Below are positions 16,481-23,539 of a stretch of DNA of 64,000 nucleotides, piece by piece (positions within the stretch are counted from its first letter, which is position 1; the number at the start of each line of letters is the position of its first letter). Source of the stretch: BAIKAL-G1 sp943370385 (GTDB lineage: Bacteria > Cyanobacteriota > Cyanobacteriia > PCC-6307 > Cyanobiaceae); assembly GCA_943370385.1 (NCBI GenBank), contig CALRQT020000007.1:62001-126000 (forward strand). Direction: 5' to 3'. A program made the position numbers and the translations under genes. The notes beneath the pieces are model-generated. The model did no database searches and was not told the DNA's origin. It was given only the letters and a program-made list of their open reading frames with translations.

Positions 16481-17509
16481 ATGTTGGGGGCGCCCAACTC
16501 GGCGGCTTCGATGACCAAGCTTGCCCCCGGGCGCCCGCCCAAGGAAGTCCTCCTCTGGCCCTGGCTGCTCTGGGTGCTGCCCCTGCTGCCGCCCCTCTGC
16601 CTGCTGTGGGATGCCCAGAGCCCTCCCAAGGCCCTCGTCCTGCGTCCCGCCGGGCCCAGCACCCTGATCAGCGAGCCCTTCCCGTTGGACGCCGGCCTGC
16701 TGGGCAGTCCCTTGATCCAGGTTGGGGCAACGATCCCCAAGGACAGTTTCGTGACCTATCGGTTAGACGTGCTGGATCCTGCCAACCGGGCGGTGCTCGC
16801 TCTCACCCGCGATGGCTGGCGGGAAACGGACACCTGGTCGGAAGACGGGGTGATTGGCAGCGATGACGAGAGCGACACAGGCGTAGCCCTACAGCTCCGT
16901 TCAGCCAAGAACGGCCCCCATCGCCTGCGCCTGCAGATGGAGGAGCTCACCAGGAGCAACGGCGAGCCGCTAAGGGCCCCCGTGGTGTTCCGAGCCCAAC
17001 TGGCCCGCCACCAATTCAATGCACCCGCTCTGTGGGCCACTACCCTCATCAGCCTGGTTCTAACGACCTGCGCCTGGATAGCCCTCTACGGCCACTGTCG
17101 CCGTCGACACCAGCTGGAGCTGGTTGACCCCCAGGCGAGCCTGCGCACCGATCTTGGGCCAGGCCTTGTTCGGGTTGCGGTTGGTGTCCGTTACGGCCCG
17201 TTCTCTGTGGCTTTAGACTCGGATTCACCCATGCCCGAGGCCCTTCAGTTGAAGCTGGTGCTTCGAGATGGTTTCGGCCAAGTTTGCCTGTTGTCGATCG
17301 ATCCAATCACCTCGAGAGCTCGCCCGGGCCATGTCTATTGGCGAACGTTGCATCTGAGGCTGACCGAGCGCCGTCACCTGCTGATGCAGGTCGAGGTTCC
17401 CGCCGGCCTGTCCTGTGAAGTAGACCTCGCCCAGCTCAATCTGAGTGTTGAGGATGGGGTGAGGCGGCCCCTGCCGCTGCCCGCCCTGGAGCCATGGAAC
17501 GCCTCTTAA
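16481..17509 (+). CDS. Two-helix membrane protein with extracytoplasmic domain, unknown function
   Basis: I do not recognise a named family. From the ATG at 16481 (alternative ATG 16511) the 342-residue product has a Pro/Leu-rich membrane helix near residues 28-45, a predicted extracytoplasmic domain of about 130 residues (PKDSFVTYRLDVLDP through RAQLARHQF), a second helix (LWATTLISLVLTTCAWIALYG) and a C-terminal cytoplasmic domain with beta-strand-rich sequence. It is the first gene of a plus-strand operon; the next ORF overlaps its end by 16 nt. The arrangement resembles a membrane sensor or assembly factor, but no function can be assigned. Confidence 0.7.
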   Translation: MLGAPNSAASMTKLAPGRPPKEVLLWPWLLWVLPLLPPLCLLWDAQSPPKALVLRPAGPSTLISEPFPLDAGLLGSPLIQVGATIPKDSFVTYRLDVLDPANRAVLALTRDGWRETDTWSEDGVIGSDDESDTGVALQLRSAKNGPHRLRLQMEELTRSNGEPLRAPVVFRAQLARHQFNAPALWATTLISLVLTTCAWIALYGHCRRRHQLELVDPQASLRTDLGPGLVRVAVGVRYGPFSVALDSDSPMPEALQLKLVLRDGFGQVCLLSIDPITSRARPGHVYWRTLHLRLTERRHLLMQVEVPAGLSCEVDLAQLNLSVEDGVRRPLPLPALEPWNAS

Positions 17510-17742
17510 TCGTAGGCCTGGCCATCAGCTCGGTGGCTGTTGGCATCGGCGCCGCCGTGCTTCGACCAGATGTAGCCACCGTGGGGCACTCCCAGCCACC
17601 CCAGTTCAACAATGGAACCGTCGTCGACGGCTGGAGCGGAGGAGGAGGTAGCGGCGGCGGCGGCATCAACCTGGATCCCCTTGGGCGCCGCCGCCGGGAT
17701 TTCTCCCGTTTCCCCGGCAGGGGGCCGGGATGGGCCAAATGA
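17494..17742 (+). CDS. Small Gly-rich membrane-anchored or exported peptide
   Basis: An 82-residue protein: MERLLIVGLAISSVAVGIGAA forms a hydrophobic N-terminal helix, followed by a spacer, a Gly run (WSGGGGSGGGG) and a basic Arg/Phe-rich tail. It overlaps the preceding gene by 16 nt and the following gene by 4 nt (ATGA), so translation is probably coupled. Small proteins with Gly- or Arg-rich tails are known in DUF350/spermidine-synthase clusters (for example DUF4247), but I cannot confirm membership. Confidence 0.6.
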   Translation: MERLLIVGLAISSVAVGIGAAVLRPDVATVGHSQPPQFNNGTVVDGWSGGGGSGGGGINLDPLGRRRRDFSRFPGRGPGWAK

Positions 17743-19286
17743 CCGTGCCCCCGCCACCCCCCGCTCCAGCCCAAGTCCGCCTGCTCTTGGCCACGGCAGC
17801 GGTGTCCTCCTGCGTGGGGTTGGTGCTTGAGCTGCTGCTCGCCACCCAGGCCAGCTACCTGGAGGGCAACAGCGCCCTGGCCACCGGGGTTGTGGTTGGC
17901 ACCTTCCTGGCGTCCATGGGCCTCGGGGCCTGGCTGAGCCAGTACCTGGCCCTTGATGCGGCCCCCGGCCCAGCCCTGCTGCGCAGCTTCGTGCTGGTGG
18001 AGCTGGCCCTGGTGCCCCTGTGCCTGGCGGGGCCCCTGCTGCTCTTTGCCCTGTTCGCCGCCGATGGCCCCTTCTGGCTCGGGCTGGTGCTGCTCACCCT
18101 GGCGGTGGGAGTCCTAGGCGGCATGGAACTGCCGTTACTCACCCGCCTGCTGGAGACAGGGCAGGGCCTGCGCACCGCCCTGGCCAAGGCGATGGCCCTC
18201 GACTACCTCGGCGCGCTAGTCGGATCCCTGCTCTTCCCCCTGGTGCTGCTCCCCTGGCTGGGATTAGTGCCCACCTCAGCCCTGCTGGCCCTAGTGCCGC
18301 TGGTCTGCGCCGCTGCCCTGGGCTGGAACTTCCCGGGTCTCCGGCGCTGGCGCACCCCATTGCTCCTGGCCCTGCCAATCACGGCCCTGGCGGCGTTGGC
18401 GGTCGTGCCCCTCGGCCAACGCGTCGAAGACGGTCTCTATGAGGATCCGGTGGTGGGCCGCCAGCAATCCCGCTTCCAGCGCATCGTGCTAACCCGCCGT
18501 CGCGACGACCTACGCCTCTACCTCGACGGCCAACTCCAGTTCTCCAGCCTTGATGAGTACCGCTACCACGAAGGCCTCGTGCATCCGGCGATGGCCTTCC
18601 ATCCCCGGCCGCGGCGGGTTCTACTGCTCGGTGCTGGGGATGGCTTGGCGGTGCGGGAACTGCTGCGCTGGCCTTCGCTACAACGCATCGACCTGATTGA
18701 ACTCGATCCGGCGTTGCTTCAGCTCGCCCGCAGCCATCCGTTCCTGCGGCGATTGAACCAATCCAGCCTGGACGATCCCCGCGTGCATGTGCAGGTGGGG
18801 GATGCATTCGCCTGGATCAAAAAGCACAAGGCCGCCCCCTACGACGTGGTCATCGCCGACTTCCCCGATCCCGACAACCCGGCCCTGGCCCGGCTCTACA
18901 GCCTCACCTTCTACGGGCTGCTGCGCAACCGGCTCGCCGCCGATGGTCTGATCGTGACCCAAGCCTCCTCACCCTTCTTCAGCCCCAAGGTGATGGCCTC
19001 GATCCGAGCCAGCTTCGCCGCCGTGGGACTAGCCAACCAGTCCTACAGCGTCGATGTACCCAGTTTTGGCCCCTGGGGCTTTGTCCTAGCCCACCGTTCC
19101 GGCCAGCGCCTCCAGGCCGCCCCCCTCCCCTTCCAGGGGCGCTGGATTGATCCCGTTCAGCTGGCGCGGCTCTTTGACCTCCCCCGCGACCTCCTGCCCC
19201 ACCAAGGTGGGGCCGTGCTGCCCAACCGACTCAGCCGGCCCGTGATCCTCGACTACGCCAGGGAGTCCCTCTGGAGAGCAGATTAA
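17739..19286 (+). CDS. Membrane-fused spermidine-synthase-like aminopropyltransferase
   Basis: A 515-residue protein with about seven N-terminal membrane helices (residues about 15-225) and a C-terminal Rossmann domain of the polyamine aminopropyltransferase family. The SAM-type binding loop is LLLGAGDGLAVRELLRW, the acidic residue after strand 2 is in LIELDPALL, and the catalytic-loop region is YDVVIADFPDPDNPALARLY, keeping the Asp residues of the D-x-x-D-P motif. The ATG at 17739 overlaps the previous stop (ATGA), so I prefer it to the ATG at 17730. The true substrate of these membrane-fused forms is not established. Confidence 0.85.
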   Translation: MTVPPPPPAPAQVRLLLATAAVSSCVGLVLELLLATQASYLEGNSALATGVVVGTFLASMGLGAWLSQYLALDAAPGPALLRSFVLVELALVPLCLAGPLLLFALFAADGPFWLGLVLLTLAVGVLGGMELPLLTRLLETGQGLRTALAKAMALDYLGALVGSLLFPLVLLPWLGLVPTSALLALVPLVCAAALGWNFPGLRRWRTPLLLALPITALAALAVVPLGQRVEDGLYEDPVVGRQQSRFQRIVLTRRRDDLRLYLDGQLQFSSLDEYRYHEGLVHPAMAFHPRPRRVLLLGAGDGLAVRELLRWPSLQRIDLIELDPALLQLARSHPFLRRLNQSSLDDPRVHVQVGDAFAWIKKHKAAPYDVVIADFPDPDNPALARLYSLTFYGLLRNRLAADGLIVTQASSPFFSPKVMASIRASFAAVGLANQSYSVDVPSFGPWGFVLAHRSGQRLQAAPLPFQGRWIDPVQLARLFDLPRDLLPHQGGAVLPNRLSRPVILDYARESLWRAD

Positions 19287-19326
19287 CTTCACCATCCAAG
19301 CTAATTTAAACCAGTTGCCTGTCGTC

Positions 19327-19995
19327 ATGATGACCCTGATCCTGGTGCTTTTGCTGGTCAGCATGGCCGCACTAGCTTTGAATCTACTGATCAGACAAAG
19401 GCACCGGCAGCTGAACGCCCGACCGGCGGCGAGCGAGGAGCGTCATCTGTTCAATCTGCGCGTCGGCGATATCGTGCAATTTGGGAGCAGCGACTGGGTT
19501 ATCGAAGATCGGCTGCTCTATGAAGAAACCGATGGATTCCAATGGCTCGAATACCGGCTTCAGGATGGAGCCGATCGCCGTTGGCTCAGCATCAGCGAGG
19601 ACGATGATCTTGAGGTGGGCTGGTTTCGCAGCCTATCCGCCGAGGAGGGACCAAGGAACCTTGACCGGCGCTCGGAAGTGCCCGATCAGGTTCTTTGGCA
19701 ATGGCAGCTCTACCGTCTCCAAGCTCAAGGCGAGGCCCAAGTGCGCTCCCAGAGCCGAACCCTGAACCGTCAAAGCGACCGATGTACCTATGGCGAATAC
19801 AAGGCCCCAGACGGCGCCATGCTGGTGATTGAGTGGTGGGGACATCCGAGCGATCCCCTCAGCGAGATTGAGGTCGCGGAGGGAACACTGATCGATCCCG
19901 TCGGCCTGACCTTACTGCCAGGGGACGGCCGCTCGATTTATCGACCCGAGGGGCTGCCTGTTAGGCAGGACCCGCCCCCAGACCCGTATATCTGA
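19327..19995 (+). CDS. DUF4178 protein with N-terminal membrane anchor
   Basis: A 222-residue protein: one N-terminal helix (TLILVLLLVSMAALALNLLI) followed by a soluble DUF4178 domain (LRVGDIVQFGSSDWVIEDRLLY, then FQWLEYRLQDGADRRWLSIS). DUF4178 genes recur with DUF350 and spermidine-synthase-like genes, as here. The ATG at 19327 is chosen over the TTG at 19315. It is the last gene of the four-gene plus-strand run, 40 bp after the synthase-like gene. Probably a membrane-associated stress or envelope component; direct evidence is lacking. Confidence 0.8.
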   Translation: MMTLILVLLLVSMAALALNLLIRQRHRQLNARPAASEERHLFNLRVGDIVQFGSSDWVIEDRLLYEETDGFQWLEYRLQDGADRRWLSISEDDDLEVGWFRSLSAEEGPRNLDRRSEVPDQVLWQWQLYRLQAQGEAQVRSQSRTLNRQSDRCTYGEYKAPDGAMLVIEWWGHPSDPLSEIEVAEGTLIDPVGLTLLPGDGRSIYRPEGLPVRQDPPPDPYI

Positions 19996-20204
19996 TCAAT
20001 GGGTCGGCAGCTTCCATGGGAGGACTTTTTCCTGGGTGCCAGTTGCCTATCCATTGCAAAGGAAGGATTTTGGGCCAGTGGTGCCACGCCCTCCCATCAA
20101 TATCTTGCAGGGGAGAAAAGCTTGCAATGCAACAGCAAATCGTTCCGATGCCTTAGAAGCCCCTTGAAACAGTCAATAGCGGACCAACACCAGGTCCGCC
20201 GGGT
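19996..20204. other. Gene-free stretch between DUF4178 and DUF2256 genes
   Basis: This 209-bp segment separates two convergent genes. A 71-codon ORF at 19999-20214 has no recognisable features and I do not accept it. The only structure seen is a hairpin at 20179-20199. Confidence 0.5.
20179..20199 (-). terminator. Hairpin just after the DUF2256 stop
   Basis: Perfect 7-bp stem GCGGACC / GGTCCGC with a 7-nt loop, 5 nt beyond the DUF2256 stop codon on the minus strand. The following minus-strand sequence (TATTGACTGTTTC) is only moderately T-rich, so this is a weak terminator candidate. Confidence 0.45.
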
Positions 20205-20363
20205 TCATGGATGAGCGTTTGGAACCATGGCACCGCGCCGATTGCGGCAGCGCTCCGAGCAATAGCGAACCGGATCCCAAACATCTTTCCATTTTTTCCG
20301 CCACTGAAAGGGCCTGCCACAAACAGCACAAATTTTGGTTGGGCGTTCAGCATGGTGGGCCAT
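20205..20363 (-). CDS. DUF2256 zinc-ribbon-like protein
   Basis: A 52-residue protein starting at the ATG at 20363. It contains the complete family signature KICAVCGRPFQWRKKW followed by RYCSERCRNRR, i.e. two CxxC-type pairs that should bind zinc, with a Trp/Lys-rich core between. The function is unknown; genes of this family are often near photolyase/cryptochrome genes, none of which is visible here. It lies 23 bp downstream of a frameshifted reading frame on the same strand and may have been the last gene of that transcript. Confidence 0.85.
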   Translation of the reverse strand: MAHHAERPTKICAVCGRPFQWRKKWKDVWDPVRYCSERCRNRRGAMVPNAHP

Positions 20364-20386
20364 GGGATCGGGGCTGTTGGGTGGGA

Positions 20387-20647
20387 CTAGGGATTGAGGG
20401 ACTGTTCTCTCCAGCCATCCCCCTGGCACCAGCGACGGCGGCGGTGGGGGTGATCAGTGAGCTCCAGCAGTTCCACTTGCTCAAGGGCAATCCGCAACAG
20501 CCGGAAATGCTCTGGGATTAGCCCATCATCAGCGAGTTCGCAGGGAAAAGGTGTGCCGGGCTGGAGCGGCGCGCCCGGCGCGGCAGCCGCCGCTCCACCT
20601 GCAGAAACACCAGCCAGGCCAGGCCAGCACCAATCCCGCCCGGCCAG
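20387..20647 (-). pseudogene. Open frame without start codon, probable frameshifted C-terminal part of a small conserved protein
   Basis: Between an in-frame stop (20648-20650) and the TAG at 20387-20389 this frame encodes a protein-like C-terminus: PLQPGTPFPCELADDG, then HFRLLRIALEQVELLELTD and a basic Arg/Trp-rich tail. No ATG, GTG or TTG precedes the convincing part. The overlapping frame that ends at 20518 carries the first half of what could be the same gene (membrane-like GIGAGLAWLVFLQVERR). A one-base change would join them. I therefore regard the pair as one broken gene; a second, independent lesion is the IS insertion in its N-terminal part. Confidence 0.45.
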
Positions 20648-20727
20648 TCACTCCGCAGCAGCTCCACGATCGAGACCGTGCTGGCGGCGCTGCGCAGGGC
20701 CCTGAGGCCAAAACGGCCCAGCGATTG

Positions 20728-20767
20728 TGACGTGACCCCCTTTGCTGCTCCAGTCCTTATGAGAGCT
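20728..20767. repeat. Terminal inverted repeat, left end of the IS
   Basis: Begins TGACGTGACC and ends CTTATGAGAGCT. Compared with the reverse complement of 21947-21987 the outer 7 bases and inner 12 bases match exactly, with scattered differences in the middle. Confidence 0.88.
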
Positions 20768-20777
20768 ATGGGGTTGA

Positions 20778-21587
20778 TCAGGCCGCCTTCCATTGCTGGA
20801 TGACCTCCAGGGGCGTACGCCCCTGGAGAGCCGAATGCGGTCTGTAGACGTTGTACTCGATTCGGTGCTGTTCTGCCAACACCTTGGCCTCAGTCAGCGA
20901 TGCAAACAGTTCCACATTTAAAAACTCATCCCTTAGGCGACCATTGAATGACTCCACAAATGGATTCTCCCATGGTGACCCTGGCGGGATATAGGCAGTG
21001 GCGGATCCATTGCCCATGCACCACTCTTGCAGGGCATTGGCAATAAACTCGGGACCATTGTCCATTCGTAAATGGGTGGGGGCTGGATGTTGATTGAGCA
21101 GTTGCTCAATGGTAGTAATCACATCCACTGCTTTGCAGCGCCTGCCGACACGAATGGCCAAGCAAGCACGACTGAATTCATCGATCACATTGAGGAATTT
21201 CAATCTACGGCCATCCATCGTCTGGTCGAACTGGAAGTCGATCGCCCACACGTGATGCGGATATTCGGCTCTCAGCAGCTCCCTTGAGCCGCCTGGGGGA
21301 CGAGAGCGCTTCCGTTTGCGCGGCAGGGGCCGCTGGAGCCCCTCCTCCCGCCAGATCCTTTGTACCCGCTTGTGGTTGACGCTCCAGCCGTCGAGCCGCA
21401 GCCGGCGGTAAACCAAGCGCCGGCCCCAGCGCCCATGGCGCCTCGCCAGCTCCCTGATCCGGCTGCGCAGCTTCCCTTCCTCAATGTCTGCAATCGGCGT
21501 AGGCCGCCGTTGTGTGTTGCGGTTCTGGCCCGCTAAACGGCAAGCCCGCCGCTGGGAAACCCGGAATCGATCTTGCAAAACCATCAC
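20778..21587 (-). CDS. IS3-family transposase OrfB (integrase core)
   Basis: A 269-residue DDE transposase domain of the IS3 family. After the helix-turn-helix-like HTH_21 segment (HGRWGRRLVYRRLRLDGWSV) come the catalytic residues: Asp in VWAIDFQFDQT, Asp in LRMDNGPEF, and Glu in NPFVESFNGRLRDEF, with about 35 residues between the second Asp and the Glu as expected. In IS3 elements OrfB is made as a -1 frameshift fusion to OrfA; here the slippery site is intact but OrfA is broken, so only stand-alone OrfB from the GTG/ATG near 21587 could be produced. Confidence 0.94.
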   Translation of the reverse strand: MMVLQDRFRVSQRRACRLAGQNRNTQRRPTPIADIEEGKLRSRIRELARRHGRWGRRLVYRRLRLDGWSVNHKRVQRIWREEGLQRPLPRKRKRSRPPGGSRELLRAEYPHHVWAIDFQFDQTMDGRRLKFLNVIDEFSRACLAIRVGRRCKAVDVITTIEQLLNQHPAPTHLRMDNGPEFIANALQEWCMGNGSATAYIPPGSPWENPFVESFNGRLRDEFLNVELFASLTEAKVLAEQHRIEYNVYRPHSALQGRTPLEVIQQWKAA

Positions 21588-21610
21588 GGCCCTGCGACGA
21601 CGCTCCGGGC

Positions 21611-21912
21611 TCAGAAGTTTCCCTCGGCAAGCTCCTTGAGCATCGCCTTGTCGAGCTCTGCATCGGCGAGTAACCGCTTTAGCCGGCTGTTCTCCTGTTC
21701 CAGCTCCTTGAGACGTTTGGCCTCACTAGCTCATGGCCTCCGGCCGACTTCGTCTACATTCCCCCGTACAGCTGCTGCCAGCGGTGGTAGGTCGCTGGTG
21801 ATACCTCCAGGGCTCGGCAGACGTCAGCGACCGCCTGACCCTGGCTCAAAAGCTGCTCAGCGGTGCGCAACTTGCGGATGATCTGCTCTGGGCTGTGGCG
21901 TTTGACTTTCAT
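21611..21912 (-). pseudogene. IS3-family OrfA, disrupted
   Basis: The ATG at 21912 starts a normal OrfA helix-turn-helix (MKVKRHSPEQIIRKLRTAEQ, then LEVSPATYHRWQQLYGGM), but a TAG follows at 21754-21756. The second half (LKELEQENSRLKRLLADAEL to the TGA at 21611) is intact in another frame and is the usual leucine-zipper part. The junction, about 21720-21756, holds extra bases where an OrfA would read GGM-K-x-x-EAK. The lesion should abolish the OrfAB fusion transposase. Confidence 0.85.
21617..21623 (-). other. Programmed -1 ribosomal frameshift site of the IS
   Basis: On the minus strand the heptamer GGGAAAC is present in the OrfA frame as G GGA AAC, the X XXY YYZ pattern. It is two codons before the OrfA stop, and slipping back one base enters the OrfB frame (AAA CTT CTG AGC CCG GAG) without a stop. 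Confidence 0.75.
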
Positions 21913-21946
21913 GGGGCTTCTCCTTGCCAAGTCTGGCTGGTGGGGA

Positions 21947-21987
21947 AGCTCTCATAAGCATTGGTTCAGGTTTTGGGGTCCACGTCA
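21947..21987. repeat. Terminal inverted repeat, right end of the IS
   Basis: Begins AGCTCTCATAAG and ends GGGGTCCACGTCA; reverse complement matches the left end at its outer 7 and inner 12 bases. Directly followed by the ATTG target duplication. Confidence 0.88.
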
Positions 21988-22041
21988 ATTGCAGACGGTC
22001 GGGCATGGAGGGGAGGGATTGGGGCAAGGCCGGATCGAGGG

Positions 22042-22085
22042 AACTTCCGAGGGCCTGGGAGTGATCGCCGCTGCCCTCGGAAGTT
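22042..22085. repeat. Perfect 13-bp inverted repeat downstream of nadV
   Basis: AACTTCCGAGGGC (22042-22054) and GCCCTCGGAAGTT (22073-22085) with an 18-nt loop, 32 nt after the nadV stop on the minus strand. There is no T run on either side, so it is not a classical terminator; it may still stabilise or end the nadV transcript. It also lies just upstream of the ATG of the IS-interrupted gene. Confidence 0.65.
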
Positions 22086-22116
22086 GGGGAACTGATATCC
22101 AATCCCCAGGGTCCCG

Positions 22117-23496
22117 TTAGCCCCCTAGGGCCCTGGCCCGCACCTCATCAAGGTTGCAGCGCCGCAAGAGGTGACCGTTCTCGAACACGGTTTCGAGGCA
22201 AGAATCCGGATGGGATCCAGGCGTCTCCAACACCACAGTGCGGTACTGGCCGTTCGTTCGGATGAGGTCAAGTCTGCCGGCCTTGCTGGTCTTGGCGGAA
22301 TCGGTGATGGGGCACTTACGCACGGGCCAGAGGCGGCCGCTGCGCTCAACCCAGGACAACTTGTAGGCAAAGCGCTGGGTATCCCGATTCACCTGTTGGA
22401 GTAGGCCGCCGCCCATGCCAAAGGCCACGTTCTCGGCACTGAATCCTGCAGCCATCACGACGTCAAGCACTTGGGGGAGGCTGGTGGCGGTGATGCCATC
22501 ACCCTGGATTACCCGCACGTGCTCCAGAACCCGATAGCCCTTGCCATTCACCCGGCTGCCAAAGCGGGCCTCCAGGCGATGCAGGAGCTCCGGCACGATC
22601 GCCACCGGATCGCCCGAATCAGGCCGGATCACCACCGTGGCACCGGAGTCGACCACCTGCCCACGCAGCTGCTCGCACCAAAGCCGATCGACCGCGTTCC
22701 AGAGGTCGTAGGCGTCGGAGACGACCGCCAGCACCGCGCCGGGACTGGCGAAGCGATCGAGCATGGTGCGGTAAGCATCCAGCTCGTGCTCCTGCCCCCA
22801 GGCCAGGATGGTGGAGTGCTCGGCGGCGGGTATCGAGAAGCCCGCCATCGGGCAGTCGTAATGGCGCCGGCCGGCCACCAGGGCTGCGACCGTGTCGGTG
22901 CCACGGAAGGCCACCAGGTGGGCCAGGCCGCCGATCGCGGCACTTTCGCGGCTGGAGACGCCCCTGGCCCCGAAGTCATGCAACCGGAAGGGCAGCTCGG
23001 CCTGCGACTGGTCGGCGGAGCGCTCCAGGGCAGCTTGTAACAAGTCGCGCAGGTGCCAGCTCCTGGTCGCCACCGTGGTGGGATACCAAAGGCGCAGCAC
23101 TAGGGTTTCCACCCAGGTCACCAACCAGGCAAGGGCCGGATCGGTGGACTCCACGGTCATCAGCACCTGGCCATTGGGGACGCGGCTGCCCTCGGGCACG
23201 GCGCGGATGCGCAGGGGTAAGCGGCCGCCATGCACCTTGAGCAGCCGTTGCCAACCCTGGTGGTTGAACGGCATCCCGTGGGCTGGCCAGAGGTCAGCGG
23301 CCTCGTCGATGGCCGCCTGGGTGACTGGGCAGGCCAAGGTCTGTTGCAACAGCATTTGCAGGCCGAAGAACAGGGTTTGGGGATACTCGCCACCGCGGCT
23401 TTCGAGGTAGGCCCCCATGGCGGTGGCATCGCTGGGGTATTGCAGCCAGTGGCTGCCTTTGTAGCTGTCGGTGTCTAAAAGCAGGTTGAAATCCAT
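22117..23496 (-). CDS. nadV: Nicotinamide phosphoribosyltransferase
   Basis: Makes NMN from nicotinamide and PRPP, the salvage entry to NAD. The 459-residue protein has the NAMPT landmarks: N-terminal LLDTDSYKGSHWLQYP, the core HDFGARGVSSRESAAIGG, the phosphate-binding RPDSGDP, and FGMGGGLLQQVNRDT. The length agrees with bacterial and phage NadV. It is the second gene after nadM-nudix, 90 bp downstream, so nicotinamide could be taken to NMN and then to NAD by the pair. A hairpin directly before the ATG contains the Shine-Dalgarno GGAG. nadV is often horizontally transferred, which suits its place in the island. Confidence 0.95.
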   Translation of the reverse strand: MDFNLLLDTDSYKGSHWLQYPSDATAMGAYLESRGGEYPQTLFFGLQMLLQQTLACPVTQAAIDEAADLWPAHGMPFNHQGWQRLLKVHGGRLPLRIRAVPEGSRVPNGQVLMTVESTDPALAWLVTWVETLVLRLWYPTTVATRSWHLRDLLQAALERSADQSQAELPFRLHDFGARGVSSRESAAIGGLAHLVAFRGTDTVAALVAGRRHYDCPMAGFSIPAAEHSTILAWGQEHELDAYRTMLDRFASPGAVLAVVSDAYDLWNAVDRLWCEQLRGQVVDSGATVVIRPDSGDPVAIVPELLHRLEARFGSRVNGKGYRVLEHVRVIQGDGITATSLPQVLDVVMAAGFSAENVAFGMGGGLLQQVNRDTQRFAYKLSWVERSGRLWPVRKCPITDSAKTSKAGRLDLIRTNGQYRTVVLETPGSHPDSCLETVFENGHLLRRCNLDEVRARALGG

Positions 23497-23499
23497 GGT

Positions 23500-23512
23500 G
23501 TGCGCTCCGCAC
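23500..23512 (-). promoter_or_regulatory. nadV: Hairpin holding the nadV ribosome binding site
   Basis: On the minus strand GTGCG-GAG-CGCAC forms a 5-bp GC-rich stem with a 3-nt loop ending 3 nt before the ATG at 23496. The only Shine-Dalgarno-like GGAG lies in its loop and stem, so folding would limit initiation. Confidence 0.45.
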
Positions 23513-23539
23513 GAAGTGGAATGAACAACGCCTGCCCGG

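Larger units (their letters stand above)
20728..21987 (-). mobile_element. IS3-family insertion sequence, 1260 bp, probably defective
   Basis: The ends are imperfect inverted repeats of about 40 bp starting TGACGTG and ending TTATGAGAGCT. The element is flanked by ATTG on both sides (20724-20727 and 21988-21991), a 4-bp target duplication, and its removal restores the interrupted frame. Inside are orfA (damaged) and orfB (intact DDE integrase core), both on the minus strand, with a canonical -1 slippery heptamer between them. Presence of a clean duplication indicates a fairly recent insertion, but orfA carries an inserted segment with a stop, so self-mobility is unlikely. Confidence 0.92.
20518..22006 (-). 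pseudogene. Small gene interrupted by the IS3-family element
   Basis: The gene begins at the ATG at 22006 (MPDRLQ), is split by the IS at 20728-21987, and continues at 20727. If the IS and one copy of the 4-bp target duplication are removed, the frame reads through without a stop: MPDRLQSLGRFGLRALR and on through a putative membrane segment (GIGAGLAWLVFLQVERR) to the TAA at 20518. An in-frame TTG at 22102 could extend the N-terminus. The family is not recognised. The 3' end seems to carry a further frameshift into the frame ending at 20387. Confidence 0.7.

Noticed and set aside
19999..20214. 71-codon ORF after the DUF4178 gene
   Set aside because: No conserved-looking segment; runs through a hairpin and into the DUF2256 gene end.
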